DNA of 24,055 nt from Rhodospirillales bacterium (GCA_024644185.1 JAHELM010000002.1:1-24055), one strand, 5' to 3'; positions 15,302 through 24,055 are shown, counted from the first letter of the stretch. The notes: generated from the letters alone by a model not told the origin. Translations and numbers: made by a program.

Positions 15302-15955
15302 TTAGCGCTCTAGCAATCCGCGCGTGACCGCATAGGCGGTCAGCGAAGATGCGTTGTGCATGTCCAGCTTTCTCATCAGGTTGGCGCGGTGCTTGGCGAC
15401 GGTCTTGACGCTGAGCTTCAGATAGTCAGCCATATCCTTGTTGGTGCTGCCCTCGGCAATCAGCTTCAGGATCTGCCGTTCGCGATGGGTAAGCGTTTCC
15501 CAGCGGCCCCCCGACTTCGCGGCCTTGCCACCGGTCAGATACACCGAAACGACACCCTCCTGAATTTCCGGGCTCAGATAGGTCTTGCCGCTCATGACAT
15601 AGCGGATCGCCGCCAGCAGCTCGACGCGAGAGGAATCTTTCAGGATATACCCGCTTGCGCCGGCCTCCAGCGCTTCGAGGTAATATTCCTCGCCCTTGTG
15701 CATGGTCAGGATAAGAACCTTGGTCTCAGGATAGCGGCTGTGGATTTCCCGCAACGTCTCGAGACCGCTGAACCCCGGCAATGAAAGGTCCAGCAATACC
15801 AGATCCGGTTTCAGCTTACCCACGAGCGAGACGGCCGCGCGCCCATCGTCGGCCTCGCCCAGAACCTCGAACGAATCATCTTCCGAGATCAGCGCCCTGA
15901 CGCCATCCCTCAGAATGCGATGATCCTCGACAAGGACGATTCCGTATTTACGCAT
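15302..15955 (-). CDS. NarL/LuxR-family response regulator
   Basis: ATG 15955 has GGCGGGA just upstream and gives 217 residues, the normal length for the family; a longer reading frame to 16066 adds nothing conserved. The receiver domain has E10/D11, phosphoacceptor D56 (LVLLDLSLPG), T84 and K106. The LuxR-type helix-turn-helix spans about 150-205 (LTHRERQILKLIAEG ... SVKTVAKHRANLMRKLDM). It should dimerise on DNA after phosphorylation by the adjacent HisKA_3 kinase and probably controls genes in this cluster (inference). Unusually, it faces the kinase tail-to-tail and does not follow it in an operon. Confidence 0.94.
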   Translation of the reverse strand: MRKYGIVLVEDHRILRDGVRALISEDDSFEVLGEADDGRAAVSLVGKLKPDLVLLDLSLPGFSGLETLREIHSRYPETKVLILTMHKGEEYYLEALEAGASGYILKDSSRVELLAAIRYVMSGKTYLSPEIQEGVVSVYLTGGKAAKSGGRWETLTHRERQILKLIAEGSTNKDMADYLKLSVKTVAKHRANLMRKLDMHNASSLTAYAVTRGLLER

Positions 15956-16464
15956 GCAATTCCCGCCCGTCGCGATGACCGCACGTTCCCGGACATTCCT
16001 GGTCTGGCCAGCCAGTACCAGACCACAAGGCCAGGCGGTCCGTTGACACGAGACTGCAAGGGTCAATCGCGGCGAAACAGAAAGAGGCGCATTCTCCGGC
16101 GCCGTTCCGCCAGCGTCGTCTGCTCAACGGGAACAATAGCGTGAAATCACCCGCAACCATCTACCCTTTGATCTCGTACTCCCCAAACGGTAGTAAACCA
16201 TATTGGCGCGCCATAGTCACCCTGGTTTTGCGAGGAGGGCGGTTATAACGCCCTGGCGAGCGGTGCGCACGCGGCTGTGCGCAATGGCAATTCGGGTGTG
16301 CGCAGTAGAAATATGGGGTATTTGCTCTACATACGCGACGAAACCGCGACAATATTGTGGCTTCTGGCTGTGTGGCGGTATTTTGCAGACTGGGACGCGG
16401 ATCGCCCTGAGACCAGTAATGCCCTGAGAAAAGCAACGCCTGGGACATACAACGCTGAAAAATC
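15956..16464. other. Divergent intergenic region between regulator and HD-GYP gene
   Basis: No gene was found in these 509 bases; short open frames here lack ribosome sites and homology. They should hold the response-regulator promoter (minus) and the HD-GYP promoter (plus), but no convincing -35/-10 pair was seen. Palindromes cluster between 16204 and 16304: TGGCGCGCCA (16204-16213), the near-palindrome GGGCGGTTATAACGCCC (16237-16253), and three TGCGCA-cored sites listed separately. Confidence 0.5.
16263..16304. repeat. Three TGCGCA-cored sites (GTGCGCAC, TGTGCGCA x2)
   Basis: GTGCGCAC is at 16263-16270 and TGTGCGCA at 16276-16283 and 16297-16304. The palindromic TGCGCA cores start 14 and 21 bases apart; 21 bases is two helical turns. 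Their place, 160-200 bases before the HD-GYP start, suggests a cooperative operator. TGCGCA is common in GC-rich DNA, so chance cannot be excluded. Confidence 0.35.
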
Positions 16465-17127
16465 ATGCCAGGACAGATTTCCGCCATTCGCTTTGAGTTC
16501 GCCGACCGGTCGCAGGGTCGGGTTGCGGTGCTTGCCCGGGCGGTTGCCTTGGCAATGGGGCTGCGGGAACAGCAGGTCGTGGCGATCTACGCGGCGGCCA
16601 AGGTGCATGACATCGGCGAACTGGCGCTACCGGCGTCGCTGTTTCTCAAGCCCGGCGCGCTGACTGCTGGCGAGTACGACCGGATCCGCGGTCATTGTCA
16701 GATCGGCTACGACATGGTCAAGGACATCGACTGCCCGTGGCCGTTCGCCGATGCCGTGTTGCAGCATCACGAAAGGCTGGATGGGTCCGGCTATCCACGC
16801 GGGTTGAACGGCGCGGAAATCTGTCTCGGTGCGCGCGTGGTCGGGGTCTGTGACGTGGTATCGGCGATCACCCTCGGCGGGCCGCATCGCAAGGGCCGCG
16901 ACATGGATTTTGCTCTCCAGGAGGTTCGGGCACTTCGTGGCGTGCAGCTGGATGGCGATGTCGTCGAAGCTTGCGTGCGGGTTGCCGGTGCCAGCGATTT
17001 TGACTGGACCTCGCCGGATCTGCACACGCCCCCGTCCTTTGGCGAATGGCTTGACCAGTTGGCGCGCAAGGTTGCATTGCAGCAGGCGCGTCAGCACTCG
17101 CCTGGACACGGACACTCCATTCACTGA
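16465..17127 (+). CDS. Compact, degenerate HD-GYP domain protein
   Basis: The 220-residue protein consists almost only of an HD-GYP domain, the class that hydrolyses cyclic di-GMP. Visible are H48-D49 (KVHDIGE), H77, H101-H102 (QHHERLDGSGYP, with the GYP signature) and D130 (GVCDVVSAI). The usual first histidine of the domain (H-S-x-RV) is replaced (RSQGRV). The later TSxRPYR segment is changed to ITLGGPHRKGR. Activity is therefore uncertain, and it may bind rather than cleave its ligand. There is no receiver or sensor domain. An in-frame TGA lies two codons before ATG 16465, so the start is fixed if the gene is expressed. No good ribosome site is seen. Cyclic di-GMP commonly governs surface attachment, which would suit an extracellular electron-transfer lifestyle. 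Confidence 0.78.
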   Translation: MPGQISAIRFEFADRSQGRVAVLARAVALAMGLREQQVVAIYAAAKVHDIGELALPASLFLKPGALTAGEYDRIRGHCQIGYDMVKDIDCPWPFADAVLQHHERLDGSGYPRGLNGAEICLGARVVGVCDVVSAITLGGPHRKGRDMDFALQEVRALRGVQLDGDVVEACVRVAGASDFDWTSPDLHTPPSFGEWLDQLARKVALQQARQHSPGHGHSIH

Positions 17128-17456
17128 ATTCAACACGTTATTGCATTCTTGCGGCGTGGACCCGGCATCGGGAACTCGCCTCGTTCGGGTATTTCCGCCC
17201 GCGCCGATCTACTCTGTTCGGCCCACATCTCCTACACCCTTTATCCCACCCCTGTCCGAGGCATTTGACCTATCGAATTGGGGAATCGCACCACCTGCGC
17301 GGGATGGTCGCTTCGTGTAAAAGTAAACAAATCGTTAACAGGCTTGCCTGACGTTAACGTCGGCAGTGCCGGATAGTGCAAAGCGGGCCTTCGATGTGTG
17401 GGTGGCGGTTTGGCTGGCACGTCGGGGCCCTGAACATGGATAGCGAGGACCGGGAG
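17128..17456. other. Intergenic region upstream of the beta-helix/multicopper oxidase operon
   Basis: No gene was found here. A small CCCG-gcat-CGGG hairpin lies at 17161-17172, after the HD-GYP stop. An AT-richer stretch from 17317 to 17360 contains paired GTTAAC palindromes and is the likeliest promoter/operator area. No clear -10 element was found, and a sigma-54 type TGGCAC at 17415 lacks its GC partner. Confidence 0.45.
17334..17358. promoter_or_regulatory. Paired GTTAAC palindromes upstream of the beta-helix gene
   Basis: GTTAAC occurs at 17334-17339 and 17353-17358, the second within the 10-base palindrome ACGTTAACGT (17351-17360). AGG and CCT between them extend the symmetry (GTTAACAGG-cttg-CCT). 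The layout suits a dimeric regulator, about 100 bases before the start codon. Confidence 0.4.
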
Positions 17457-20400
17457 ATGAATACCCTTCTTTTCTCCAAGCGGCGTTTGGTGACCGTTCT
17501 GGTCGCAATTGGCGTTTTCCTGTGTGCCGCGGAGACGCGCGCGGCAACCACCGTTACCGTCCTTGGCCATAATCGGGATGGAAACGAGGTTCCTGTGAGC
17601 CCGCCCGTCCCGGTGGATGGGTATCGCTGGGTGCTTCAGGAAGACGCGACATACAACGTCGTGCCGGGGGTCCCGGTCGATCCGGCCCAGGCGCCGCAGC
17701 TGTCGGGCCGCTTCCATGTCAGCCATCTGCCGGTGATCGCGGAGGGCACGTCCGCGGATCTGGCGGCGCTCGATGCGGCGCGCGATCCGGCCAAACGCTA
17801 TTACCTGTCGGTCCTTCCCTATACCGGTTTCGCCATGGGCGGTGCCGCAATCCCGGCCGGAGCGGACGCGAACGTCACGATCGACGTCAACGTATTCCCG
17901 ATCCCGACCGCGCAGATCAGCGTCTTCGCATTCGAGGAAAAGCAGATCAACGGTGCGCCGGATTTGCCGGAAGAGACGGGGCTTGCCGGGTTCGACGTGC
18001 TGCTGTTCGAGGCCGGCGGTCAATACGGCATGGCCGGCGGGCAGGTTCTCGAGGACGGTTTCGGCAATCCGATCGGCACCACGTATAATGCGGACGGTTC
18101 GGTTCTCGCCCTTGGTGACGGCACTATCCGTACCGATGCCGATGGCAATGCGCTGATCAGGAATCTGGCGCCCGGCAAGTATGGTATCCAGGTGGTGCCG
18201 CCGGCGGGTCAGGGGTGGATTCAGACCTCGACGATCGAAGGCACCAAGACGATCGATGCCTGGGTGAAGGCCAATGAACCGGCGGTGATGACCGAATTCG
18301 GTCCCGCCGGGCCGCATGCCTTCATCGGTTTCGTCAAGACCGATCCCGCGACCGGAAAGTACGAAAACACCGCCAGGCTGACCGGCGGGGCCACCATCGC
18401 TGGGCACGTCGTCAACCAGCACATGTCCCGCCCGCCGCAAGGCGCGCTTTACAGCGGCGACGCCTTTTCGCACAGCACTTGCTGGGTCGGGCTGAACGAC
18501 CTTGGTCTTGCGACACTTGAATATGTGTATGCCGCCCGTTGCAATCCGGACGACAACAGTTTCTCGATTTCGAATGTGCCGCCGGGTCAGTACCAGGTTG
18601 TCGTATGGGACGATTATCTCGATCTGATCATCTCTTCCTATACCTTTGTCGTGAACGGCGATCTGACCTGCAGCACGCCGACCGGTTCGTGCAATCTGCA
18701 GGAAGTGCCCGTATTCAACTGGTTTGGCCGGCACGAACACATCGTCTTTGAAGACATCAACGGCAACGGGTTCCGCGACGAGGGCGAGCCCGGCATTCCG
18801 GAACAGGCGATCAACCTGCGGTTCCGCGACGGTCGCATGAACCAGTCCGCCCCGACCGACCTGACCGGCTTCGTGCCTTTCGACGAGGTCTTTCCGTTCT
18901 TCTCGTGGATGGTGGCCGAGGTCGATTTCGCGCGCTTCAAGGCGACGGGGGTGACCTATGTCGTCGATGCCGGCGGCCCGGTTCCGGCCGACAATGGCTG
19001 GACCATGCCCTCGCGTGGCATGTTGAATCCGCAGCTGCAGCCCGAGAACGGCAATCTGCCGTACCGTACCATCTCTGCCGCCGATGCGGGTGCGCCCCCC
19101 TTGTTGTTGGGATTCCAGCAATTCCTGGGTCAGACCAGCATCATGGAATGGGGCAAGAAGGCCTATACCGGCAGCGAGAACGGCGGCATCTCGGGTATCG
19201 TCTACTATGCGGCCACCCGGGCCGAAGACGACCCTCGCTTTGCCGCGGCGGAGCCGTGGGAGCCCGGTATCCCGCGTGTGCAGGTCAGCCTGTACAAGGA
19301 TTTCATCAACAATGCCACGCTTGTAGCCGTTCCCGACGGGCAGCCGGATGATCTCAACGGCATCCCAGGGTTCCAGGCGCCGGACATCGACAACTATCCG
19401 CTGGGTAACTTCCCCGGGCCGGAGGACATCGACCATACCGATGCTGCATTGGGATACACCGATGGCACGGTTACCGGCACGCCGGATCTGGGGGACGCCT
19501 TCCGCGTCACCCATACCGACAGTTGGGACGACAACCAGCCGACGGGATGCGTGGGCGACCCGGCGAAGGGCGAGGTCATCGCCATGGATGGCGTCACCCT
19601 CGACTGTTACGACAATCTGCGTGTCTTCAATCAGGTGCGCCCGGCCGTATTCGACGGCGGTTACGCCTTCGGCAACGTCGCCAGCAATTCGGACCCGCTG
19701 GTTCCCGGCACCTACATCGTCGAAACGGTTGTGCCGCCTGGCTACACGCTTGCCAAGGAGGAGGATCGCAACGTCGATTTCGGCGAACCGCTGAAGCCGG
19801 CACCGGCGCTGTTGCCGGCGGCCTGCGTCGGCGCGCCGCACACCGTGCAGGACTACATGAGCTTCCAGACCGACGCCGCCGGCGTCCCGCTGCCGGGCAT
19901 CGATCCGGCAGAGCTGGTCGCGGTTCCGGCCGCCGGGACGACGAAGCCCCTGTGCGACCGTAAACAGGTCAGGCTTGCCGCCCGTACCAATGCGGCCGCC
20001 GACTTCTTCCTGTTCACCCAAACGCCGCCGGCATCGCTCGCCTTCGGCATCATGCTCAACGATCTGGGCAATGAGTTCAGCGTGCTGTCGCCGCAGTTCG
20101 GTGAGAAATATGCGCCGCCGAATCTGCCGGTCGCCTTCCGCGACTGGACAGGTCGGGAAATCGGCCGTGTCTATGCCGATCAGTATGGCCGGTTCAATAC
20201 GCCGGTGCCGTCGAGCTATTCGGCAAATGCGCCGATGCCCAGCGGCTTCGCACCGAACATAGTGCAGGCTTGCATGAACGACGCCGGGCCGATCCGCAAT
20301 CCGGCTCATGCGACGGATCCGGCTCAACCTGAGTTCATCACCGATCCGTATTACAATCCGCAGTACTCGCAGTTCTGCTACACGCTGATGTACATGCCGG

Positions 20401-22829
20401 GGGCGACCACCTATCTCGACACCCCCGTCGTGCCCATCGCGGCCTTCGTCGGCGACGGACAGTTCCCCGTCGACTGCGAGTGCGAGAACGGCACGCCGGT
20501 GATTCAGTATGTCACCAACCCGGCTGCAACCAGCGGCGGCCCGATAGCCAATGTGGGCGATGCCGTCACGATCGCGTCGCAGGGCACGGTCATGGTCCCG
20601 AATCCGGCCTATGACGGGCCTGGCGGGGTCAATCCGAAACTCATTCCCCGGGACTATGGCTTTGGCACCATGGGGGGAACGGTTACAATTGGCGGAATCG
20701 CCGCCGTCACCGGGACATGGACCAACGACACCATCGTCGCAACCGTCCCGGCCGGGGCTGCCACGGGTGAACTTCTGATCACCCGCAATGACACCGGCAA
20801 GACCAGCAAGGTCGGCGTTACCCTGACCGTGGGTGCGGCGAATGTAATCGACGTGGCCGACTACGGCAGCATTCAGGCCGCCATCGATGCCGCGAACAAC
20901 GGCGACATCGTGATGATCCCGCCCGGTATCTACAACGAGCAGGTCATCATGTGGAAGCCGGTCAAGCTGCAGGGCTGGGGCGCCGGGTCGGTGCTCATCA
21001 GCGCCCTCAACATGCCGACCGAAAAGCGCGCCGCCTGGCAGGCGAAGATCGACAGCCTGATCGCGGCATCGGGTACCAATGGGGTCACGTTGCTTCCGGG
21101 CCAACTCACCCTTGCGACTGAGGAGAGTGCGGGCATTCTGGTCCTTCGGCGGGATGACAACTACCAGACGAATCCCACCTCGCCGCAGGTCGTCAAGCCG
21201 CGTATCGATGGCGTCACGATTGTCGGCGCCGATCTCGGCGGCGGAATCGCGATCAATGGTCTGGTGCCGAACCTGACCATCTCCAACAACCGGATTTCCA
21301 ACAACGCCGGTGTCTATGGCGGCGGTATCCGGTCGGGCAATCCGATCCTGACGCAGACAATTGGCGGCGACGTCGTCAATGTCGACGCCGGTAACGACCG
21401 CCTGAACATCCACCACAATCAGATCGCCCAGAACGGCCATACCGGCGAGTCGGGTGCTGGCGGTGGTATCGCGCTGTATGCCGGAAACGACCACTACAAG
21501 GTTACCGATAACTTCATCTGCGGTAATTTCTCCAACGGCCCTGGCGGCGGCATCAGCCATCTCGGCCTCAGCGACGGCGGAAAGGCGACGTCGACGGACG
21601 ATGCAAACAATCCGCCGAATCTGATTGCGCGCAATACCATCGTCTTCAACCAGTCCTTCCTGCAGGCGATCACCGTCGACGGTGGCGGTATCTCGATCCA
21701 GGGAGCGGCCCCGCTGGAAGGCGCCGTGACCGGGCCGGGCGCTGGCACCGTCACCATCGACGCGAACCTGATCCAGGGTAACCAGGCAGGTGCCGGCGAT
21801 GGCGGTGGCATCTATGTTGCCCGGTTCAACGGCCAGGATGCCGAGATGTCCAATCCGGGCAACTGGCATCTGCTGACGATCGGCAACAACATCATCGCCA
21901 ACAACATGGCGGGGGTGGCCGGTGGCGGTATCTCGCTGCATGACGTCGCCTATGCGAACATGCATCAGAACACCATCGCCAACAACGACAGCACTGCGAC
22001 AGCCGGGGCGGCGCTCGACCCGATGAACCCGAACCAGTCGTCGATTTCATTGCCGGCGGGTGTCGTGTCTTATGCGCACAGCGCCGAACTTGCAGCCGCT
22101 CTTGATGTTGCGAAACGCGGTGGCCTCGGGGATCTTCCGTCCGTGGCGACGGACTATTCCAAGCCGGATATGTCCAGCAACATCATCTGGCACAACCGGT
22201 CCTTCCACTACGAGGTGGTCGCCACCGATCCGCCGACGCCGCCCGCCCTGGTGCTGGACGGCTACGACGATCTGGCGGTGGTTGCTTTCGCCGGTGGATG
22301 TCTGGCCCCGAAGTACTCGATCCTGACCGATCCGGTTGGCGAGGGGCTGGCCGATGGCTGCGACTACAGCACGGCCAGTAACAACCTGAGCGCCGATCCT
22401 GTGTTCAACACCGAGTATTTCAACGGTGCACGGGGCACGCTGATCATGGGCGAGGTCGCGACAGGTATTCCGCAGCTCGCCGGGGCGTTCGACGAGGGCG
22501 GCAATTTCATCGACGTCCAATTCGGGCCCCTGTCGCTCTGGGGTTACAGCAACTACCACATTGCCGACACGTCGCCGGCGATCGGAAAGGCCGATACCTC
22601 ACAAGTCCTGGGTGTCTTTACGCATGACTTCGATGGCGGCATTCGTCCCGAGCCGGCCGGTTCGTTGCCGGATATCGGCGCGGACGAAAACCACCTCGCG
22701 CCGGCGGTGGCGAACGTAGCCCCGGCCGGAGTGAAGAAGCTGAGGACGTTGCGGACGTTGCAGACATCGGCTGCGGCTCCGGGTACGGCCACGACATTGC
22801 AGTTGCTGAAGAAATCGGCCCGCCGGTAG
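17457..22829 (+). CDS. Very large secreted beta-helix protein with SdrD/IPT-like domains
   Basis: ATG 17457 has GAGGA seven bases upstream and gives 1790 residues with a signal peptide (1-29, ending ETRAA); the upstream in-frame ATG at 17436 lacks a site. The N-terminal two thirds are beta-rich domains of SdrD_B/carboxypeptidase-regulatory type. Examples are INGNGFRDEGEPGI near 431 and the repeated PGxYxVxVV/PPG motifs (GKYGIQVVPP, PGQYQVVVWD, PGTYIVETVVPPG). An IPT/TIG-like domain spans about 1045-1128. From about 1130 there is a right-handed parallel beta-helix (IQAAIDAANNGDIVMIPPGIY), with seven N-x-I-x-x-N...GGGI turns between about 1278 and 1510. A closing SPAIG...DIGADE segment (1704-1744) is typical of beta-helix surface proteins. 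No catalytic pectate-lyase residues were identified. The multicopper oxidase gene follows after 24 bases, so it is probably that enzyme's extracellular partner or scaffold (inference). Confidence 0.85.
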   Translation: MNTLLFSKRRLVTVLVAIGVFLCAAETRAATTVTVLGHNRDGNEVPVSPPVPVDGYRWVLQEDATYNVVPGVPVDPAQAPQLSGRFHVSHLPVIAEGTSADLAALDAARDPAKRYYLSVLPYTGFAMGGAAIPAGADANVTIDVNVFPIPTAQISVFAFEEKQINGAPDLPEETGLAGFDVLLFEAGGQYGMAGGQVLEDGFGNPIGTTYNADGSVLALGDGTIRTDADGNALIRNLAPGKYGIQVVPPAGQGWIQTSTIEGTKTIDAWVKANEPAVMTEFGPAGPHAFIGFVKTDPATGKYENTARLTGGATIAGHVVNQHMSRPPQGALYSGDAFSHSTCWVGLNDLGLATLEYVYAARCNPDDNSFSISNVPPGQYQVVVWDDYLDLIISSYTFVVNGDLTCSTPTGSCNLQEVPVFNWFGRHEHIVFEDINGNGFRDEGEPGIPEQAINLRFRDGRMNQSAPTDLTGFVPFDEVFPFFSWMVAEVDFARFKATGVTYVVDAGGPVPADNGWTMPSRGMLNPQLQPENGNLPYRTISAADAGAPPLLLGFQQFLGQTSIMEWGKKAYTGSENGGISGIVYYAATRAEDDPRFAAAEPWEPGIPRVQVSLYKDFINNATLVAVPDGQPDDLNGIPGFQAPDIDNYPLGNFPGPEDIDHTDAALGYTDGTVTGTPDLGDAFRVTHTDSWDDNQPTGCVGDPAKGEVIAMDGVTLDCYDNLRVFNQVRPAVFDGGYAFGNVASNSDPLVPGTYIVETVVPPGYTLAKEEDRNVDFGEPLKPAPALLPAACVGAPHTVQDYMSFQTDAAGVPLPGIDPAELVAVPAAGTTKPLCDRKQVRLAARTNAAADFFLFTQTPPASLAFGIMLNDLGNEFSVLSPQFGEKYAPPNLPVAFRDWTGREIGRVYADQYGRFNTPVPSSYSANAPMPSGFAPNIVQACMNDAGPIRNPAHATDPAQPEFITDPYYNPQYSQFCYTLMYMPGATTYLDTPVVPIAAFVGDGQFPVDCECENGTPVIQYVTNPAATSGGPIANVGDAVTIASQGTVMVPNPAYDGPGGVNPKLIPRDYGFGTMGGTVTIGGIAAVTGTWTNDTIVATVPAGAATGELLITRNDTGKTSKVGVTLTVGAANVIDVADYGSIQAAIDAANNGDIVMIPPGIYNEQVIMWKPVKLQGWGAGSVLISALNMPTEKRAAWQAKIDSLIAASGTNGVTLLPGQLTLATEESAGILVLRRDDNYQTNPTSPQVVKPRIDGVTIVGADLGGGIAINGLVPNLTISNNRISNNAGVYGGGIRSGNPILTQTIGGDVVNVDAGNDRLNIHHNQIAQNGHTGESGAGGGIALYAGNDHYKVTDNFICGNFSNGPGGGISHLGLSDGGKATSTDDANNPPNLIARNTIVFNQSFLQAITVDGGGISIQGAAPLEGAVTGPGAGTVTIDANLIQGNQAGAGDGGGIYVARFNGQDAEMSNPGNWHLLTIGNNIIANNMAGVAGGGISLHDVAYANMHQNTIANNDSTATAGAALDPMNPNQSSISLPAGVVSYAHSAELAAALDVAKRGGLGDLPSVATDYSKPDMSSNIIWHNRSFHYEVVATDPPTPPALVLDGYDDLAVVAFAGGCLAPKYSILTDPVGEGLADGCDYSTASNNLSADPVFNTEYFNGARGTLIMGEVATGIPQLAGAFDEGGNFIDVQFGPLSLWGYSNYHIADTSPAIGKADTSQVLGVFTHDFDGGIRPEPAGSLPDIGADENHLAPAVANVAPAGVKKLRTLRTLQTSAAAPGTATTLQLLKKSARR

Positions 22830-22853
22830 GGCAAGCGAGGCAGGAGACAGACC

Positions 22854-24055
22854 ATGAGAGTCAATCGAATGAATACCCATCTCGTCACGCTGGCCGCGAC
22901 CGCCCTGGCCATGGGCATCGCGGGGATGGCGGCGGCCCAGACAAGTTCGTCGCAAGTCGTCGCCCAGTGCCCCGACTGGAAGACGGACACCAGCCCCGTC
23001 GGGCCGGGCGATGGAAACGGCTACAAGTGCATGCACATCTCCGCAGGCGATGGATTCGCGATGATGGCGGACGGGAAGCGGCTGTACAGCTTCGGGTTTT
23101 CCGACCTGACGGCGGCAACCTTCAAGCCGAGGGGTGTGATCGACGCCGCGGGAGCCGTCCCCGGCGGATTGCTGAGGGCCAATGCGCCGGCGCCGACAAT
23201 CTCGCTGGACGAGGGCGAACGCTTCTATCTGACGCTGACCAATGTCGGGATGCTGATACGGCCGGATCTGTTCGATCCGCATACGGTTCATTACCACGGC
23301 TTCCCCAACGCCTCGGCGATCTTCGACGGGGTGCCGGACGCCAGCATTGCGATCAACCAGACGGCCTCGCTGACCTATTTCTACAACCTGATGGAACCCG
23401 GCACCTACATGTATCACTGCCATGTGGAGGCGACCGAGCACATGCAGATGGGCATGCTGGGGAACCTGTATGTCCGGCCGAAACAGAACCACTTGCCCAA
23501 CGGGACGGATCTGGACGGCCTTGCGGGTGGTCCGGTGCACGTTACCGGTAATACATATGTCTACAACGATCGGGACGGCTCCACTCTTTATGACGTGGAA
23601 TATCCGATCCAGATGGCGTCGTATGACGGCCGGTTCCACGATGCCAGCGAGAGCGTTCAGCCGCTACCCTTTGCGGCGATGAAGGATAACTACCCGTTGC
23701 TGAATGGCCGCGGCTATCCGGATACGACGATCCCGCCGGGCGTTCCGTTGCTGAATGGCGACGACACGGATTTCGCGCAGCAAGCCGGAGGCAATTTCAC
23801 CCAGCGTGTCAGTTCGCTGATCACAGCGACGGCGGGGCAGAAGATACTGCTGCGCATTTCGAACCTGAACGTCACGCGCTTCCATACGCTGGGACTGATG
23901 GGGCTGAAGATGAAGGTTGTTGGCCGCGGGGCACGATTGCTGCGCGGGCGGGGTGAAACCGACCTGGCGAACCCGGATCTCTACTACGAGACTTCGTCGG
24001 TCACGCTGGGCGGCGGCGAGGCGGTGGACGCGATCATCGACACGACCGGCGTCAC
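22854..24055 (+). CDS. Exported multicopper oxidase, N-terminal part (3' end outside window)
   Basis: ATG 22854 has AGGAG seven bases upstream; the frame stays open to the window edge (400 codons). A signal peptide covers residues 1-29 (GMAAAQ). The first cupredoxin domain has HTVHYHG (H146, H148) and YMYHCHVEATEHMQMGM (H188, C189, H190, H196, M199/M201). The HxH pairs are type 2/3 copper ligands, and Cys189 with His196 and a Met forms a type 1 site. A type 1 site in the first domain differs from three-domain laccases and CotA/CueO, where it is in the last domain, and fits two-domain or larger oxidases. A second beta domain begins near residue 330. Enzymes of this class oxidise phenols or metals such as Fe(II), Mn(II) or Cu(I) with oxygen; the substrate here is unknown. 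Confidence 0.88.
   Translation, partial: MRVNRMNTHLVTLAATALAMGIAGMAAAQTSSSQVVAQCPDWKTDTSPVGPGDGNGYKCMHISAGDGFAMMADGKRLYSFGFSDLTAATFKPRGVIDAAGAVPGGLLRANAPAPTISLDEGERFYLTLTNVGMLIRPDLFDPHTVHYHGFPNASAIFDGVPDASIAINQTASLTYFYNLMEPGTYMYHCHVEATEHMQMGMLGNLYVRPKQNHLPNGTDLDGLAGGPVHVTGNTYVYNDRDGSTLYDVEYPIQMASYDGRFHDASESVQPLPFAAMKDNYPLLNGRGYPDTTIPPGVPLLNGDDTDFAQQAGGNFTQRVSSLITATAGQKILLRISNLNVTRFHTLGLMGLKMKVVGRGARLLRGRGETDLANPDLYYETSSVTLGGGEAVDAIIDTTGV

Noticed and set aside
17415..17430. Sigma-54 promoter-like TGGCAC before the beta-helix gene
   Set aside because: The required GC-containing -12 element (TTGCA-type) is missing at the correct spacing.
17241..21965. 1574-codon open frame antisense to the beta-helix gene
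   Set aside because: Its translation is rich in Arg, Asp and Val without domains. The sense strand has a signal peptide, ribosome site and clear beta-helix repeats. High GC keeps the opposite frame open.

Overview
This window is GC-rich, Gram-negative, accessory DNA. It carries Sec signal peptides, an outer-membrane barrel ending in Phe, SPOR and AMIN-type cell-envelope domains, and a NarL-type two-component pair. I read it as a proteobacterium, perhaps an alphaproteobacterium, but nothing here fixes the taxon. No housekeeping genes, tRNAs, rRNAs, insertion sequences or CRISPR arrays were seen. The theme is extracytoplasmic electron transfer: three multihaem cytochromes carry 42 visible CX2CH/CX3CH motifs (5 in a truncated gene, 16 and 21), alongside a four-histidine membrane cytochrome b, a membrane-anchored ferredoxin-flavoprotein, an outer-membrane barrel and a multicopper oxidase.

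Layout. (a) 2-1992, + strand: the 3' end of a multihaem cytochrome gene, then a secreted seven-repeat beta-propeller protein. (b) 2036-9032, - strand, a tight five-gene operon read right to left: membrane cytochrome b (TTG start), 21-haem cytochrome (TTG start), 16-haem cytochrome, small AMIN-like periplasmic protein, and an AMIN-SPOR-TPR-beta-barrel outer-membrane protein. (c) 9033-9774: a divergent regulatory region with a core of about 360 bp that is only about a quarter GC. (d) 9775-13123, + strand: a ferredoxin/flavoprotein oxidoreductase overlapping a periplasmic Sel1-ankyrin protein. (e) 13457-15955: a histidine kinase and a response regulator in tail-to-tail orientation. (f) 16465-17127: a small degenerate HD-GYP protein. 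(g) 17457-24055, + strand: a 1790-residue secreted beta-helix protein followed by a multicopper oxidase that runs off the window.

Working model (inference). The flavoprotein could exchange electrons between NAD(P)H and the membrane cytochrome b or quinone pool. The 21- and 16-haem cytochromes would carry them across the periplasm, and the barrel protein would let them cross the outer membrane, with the SPOR and AMIN domains tying the assembly to peptidoglycan. The direction could be outward (respiration of an extracellular acceptor) or inward (metal or electrode oxidation). The multicopper oxidase pair and the propeller/cytochrome pair may act on the same extracellular substrate. None of the proteins looks like MtrA/B/C, OmcA or Cyc2 by eye, so this may be an undescribed porin-cytochrome system.
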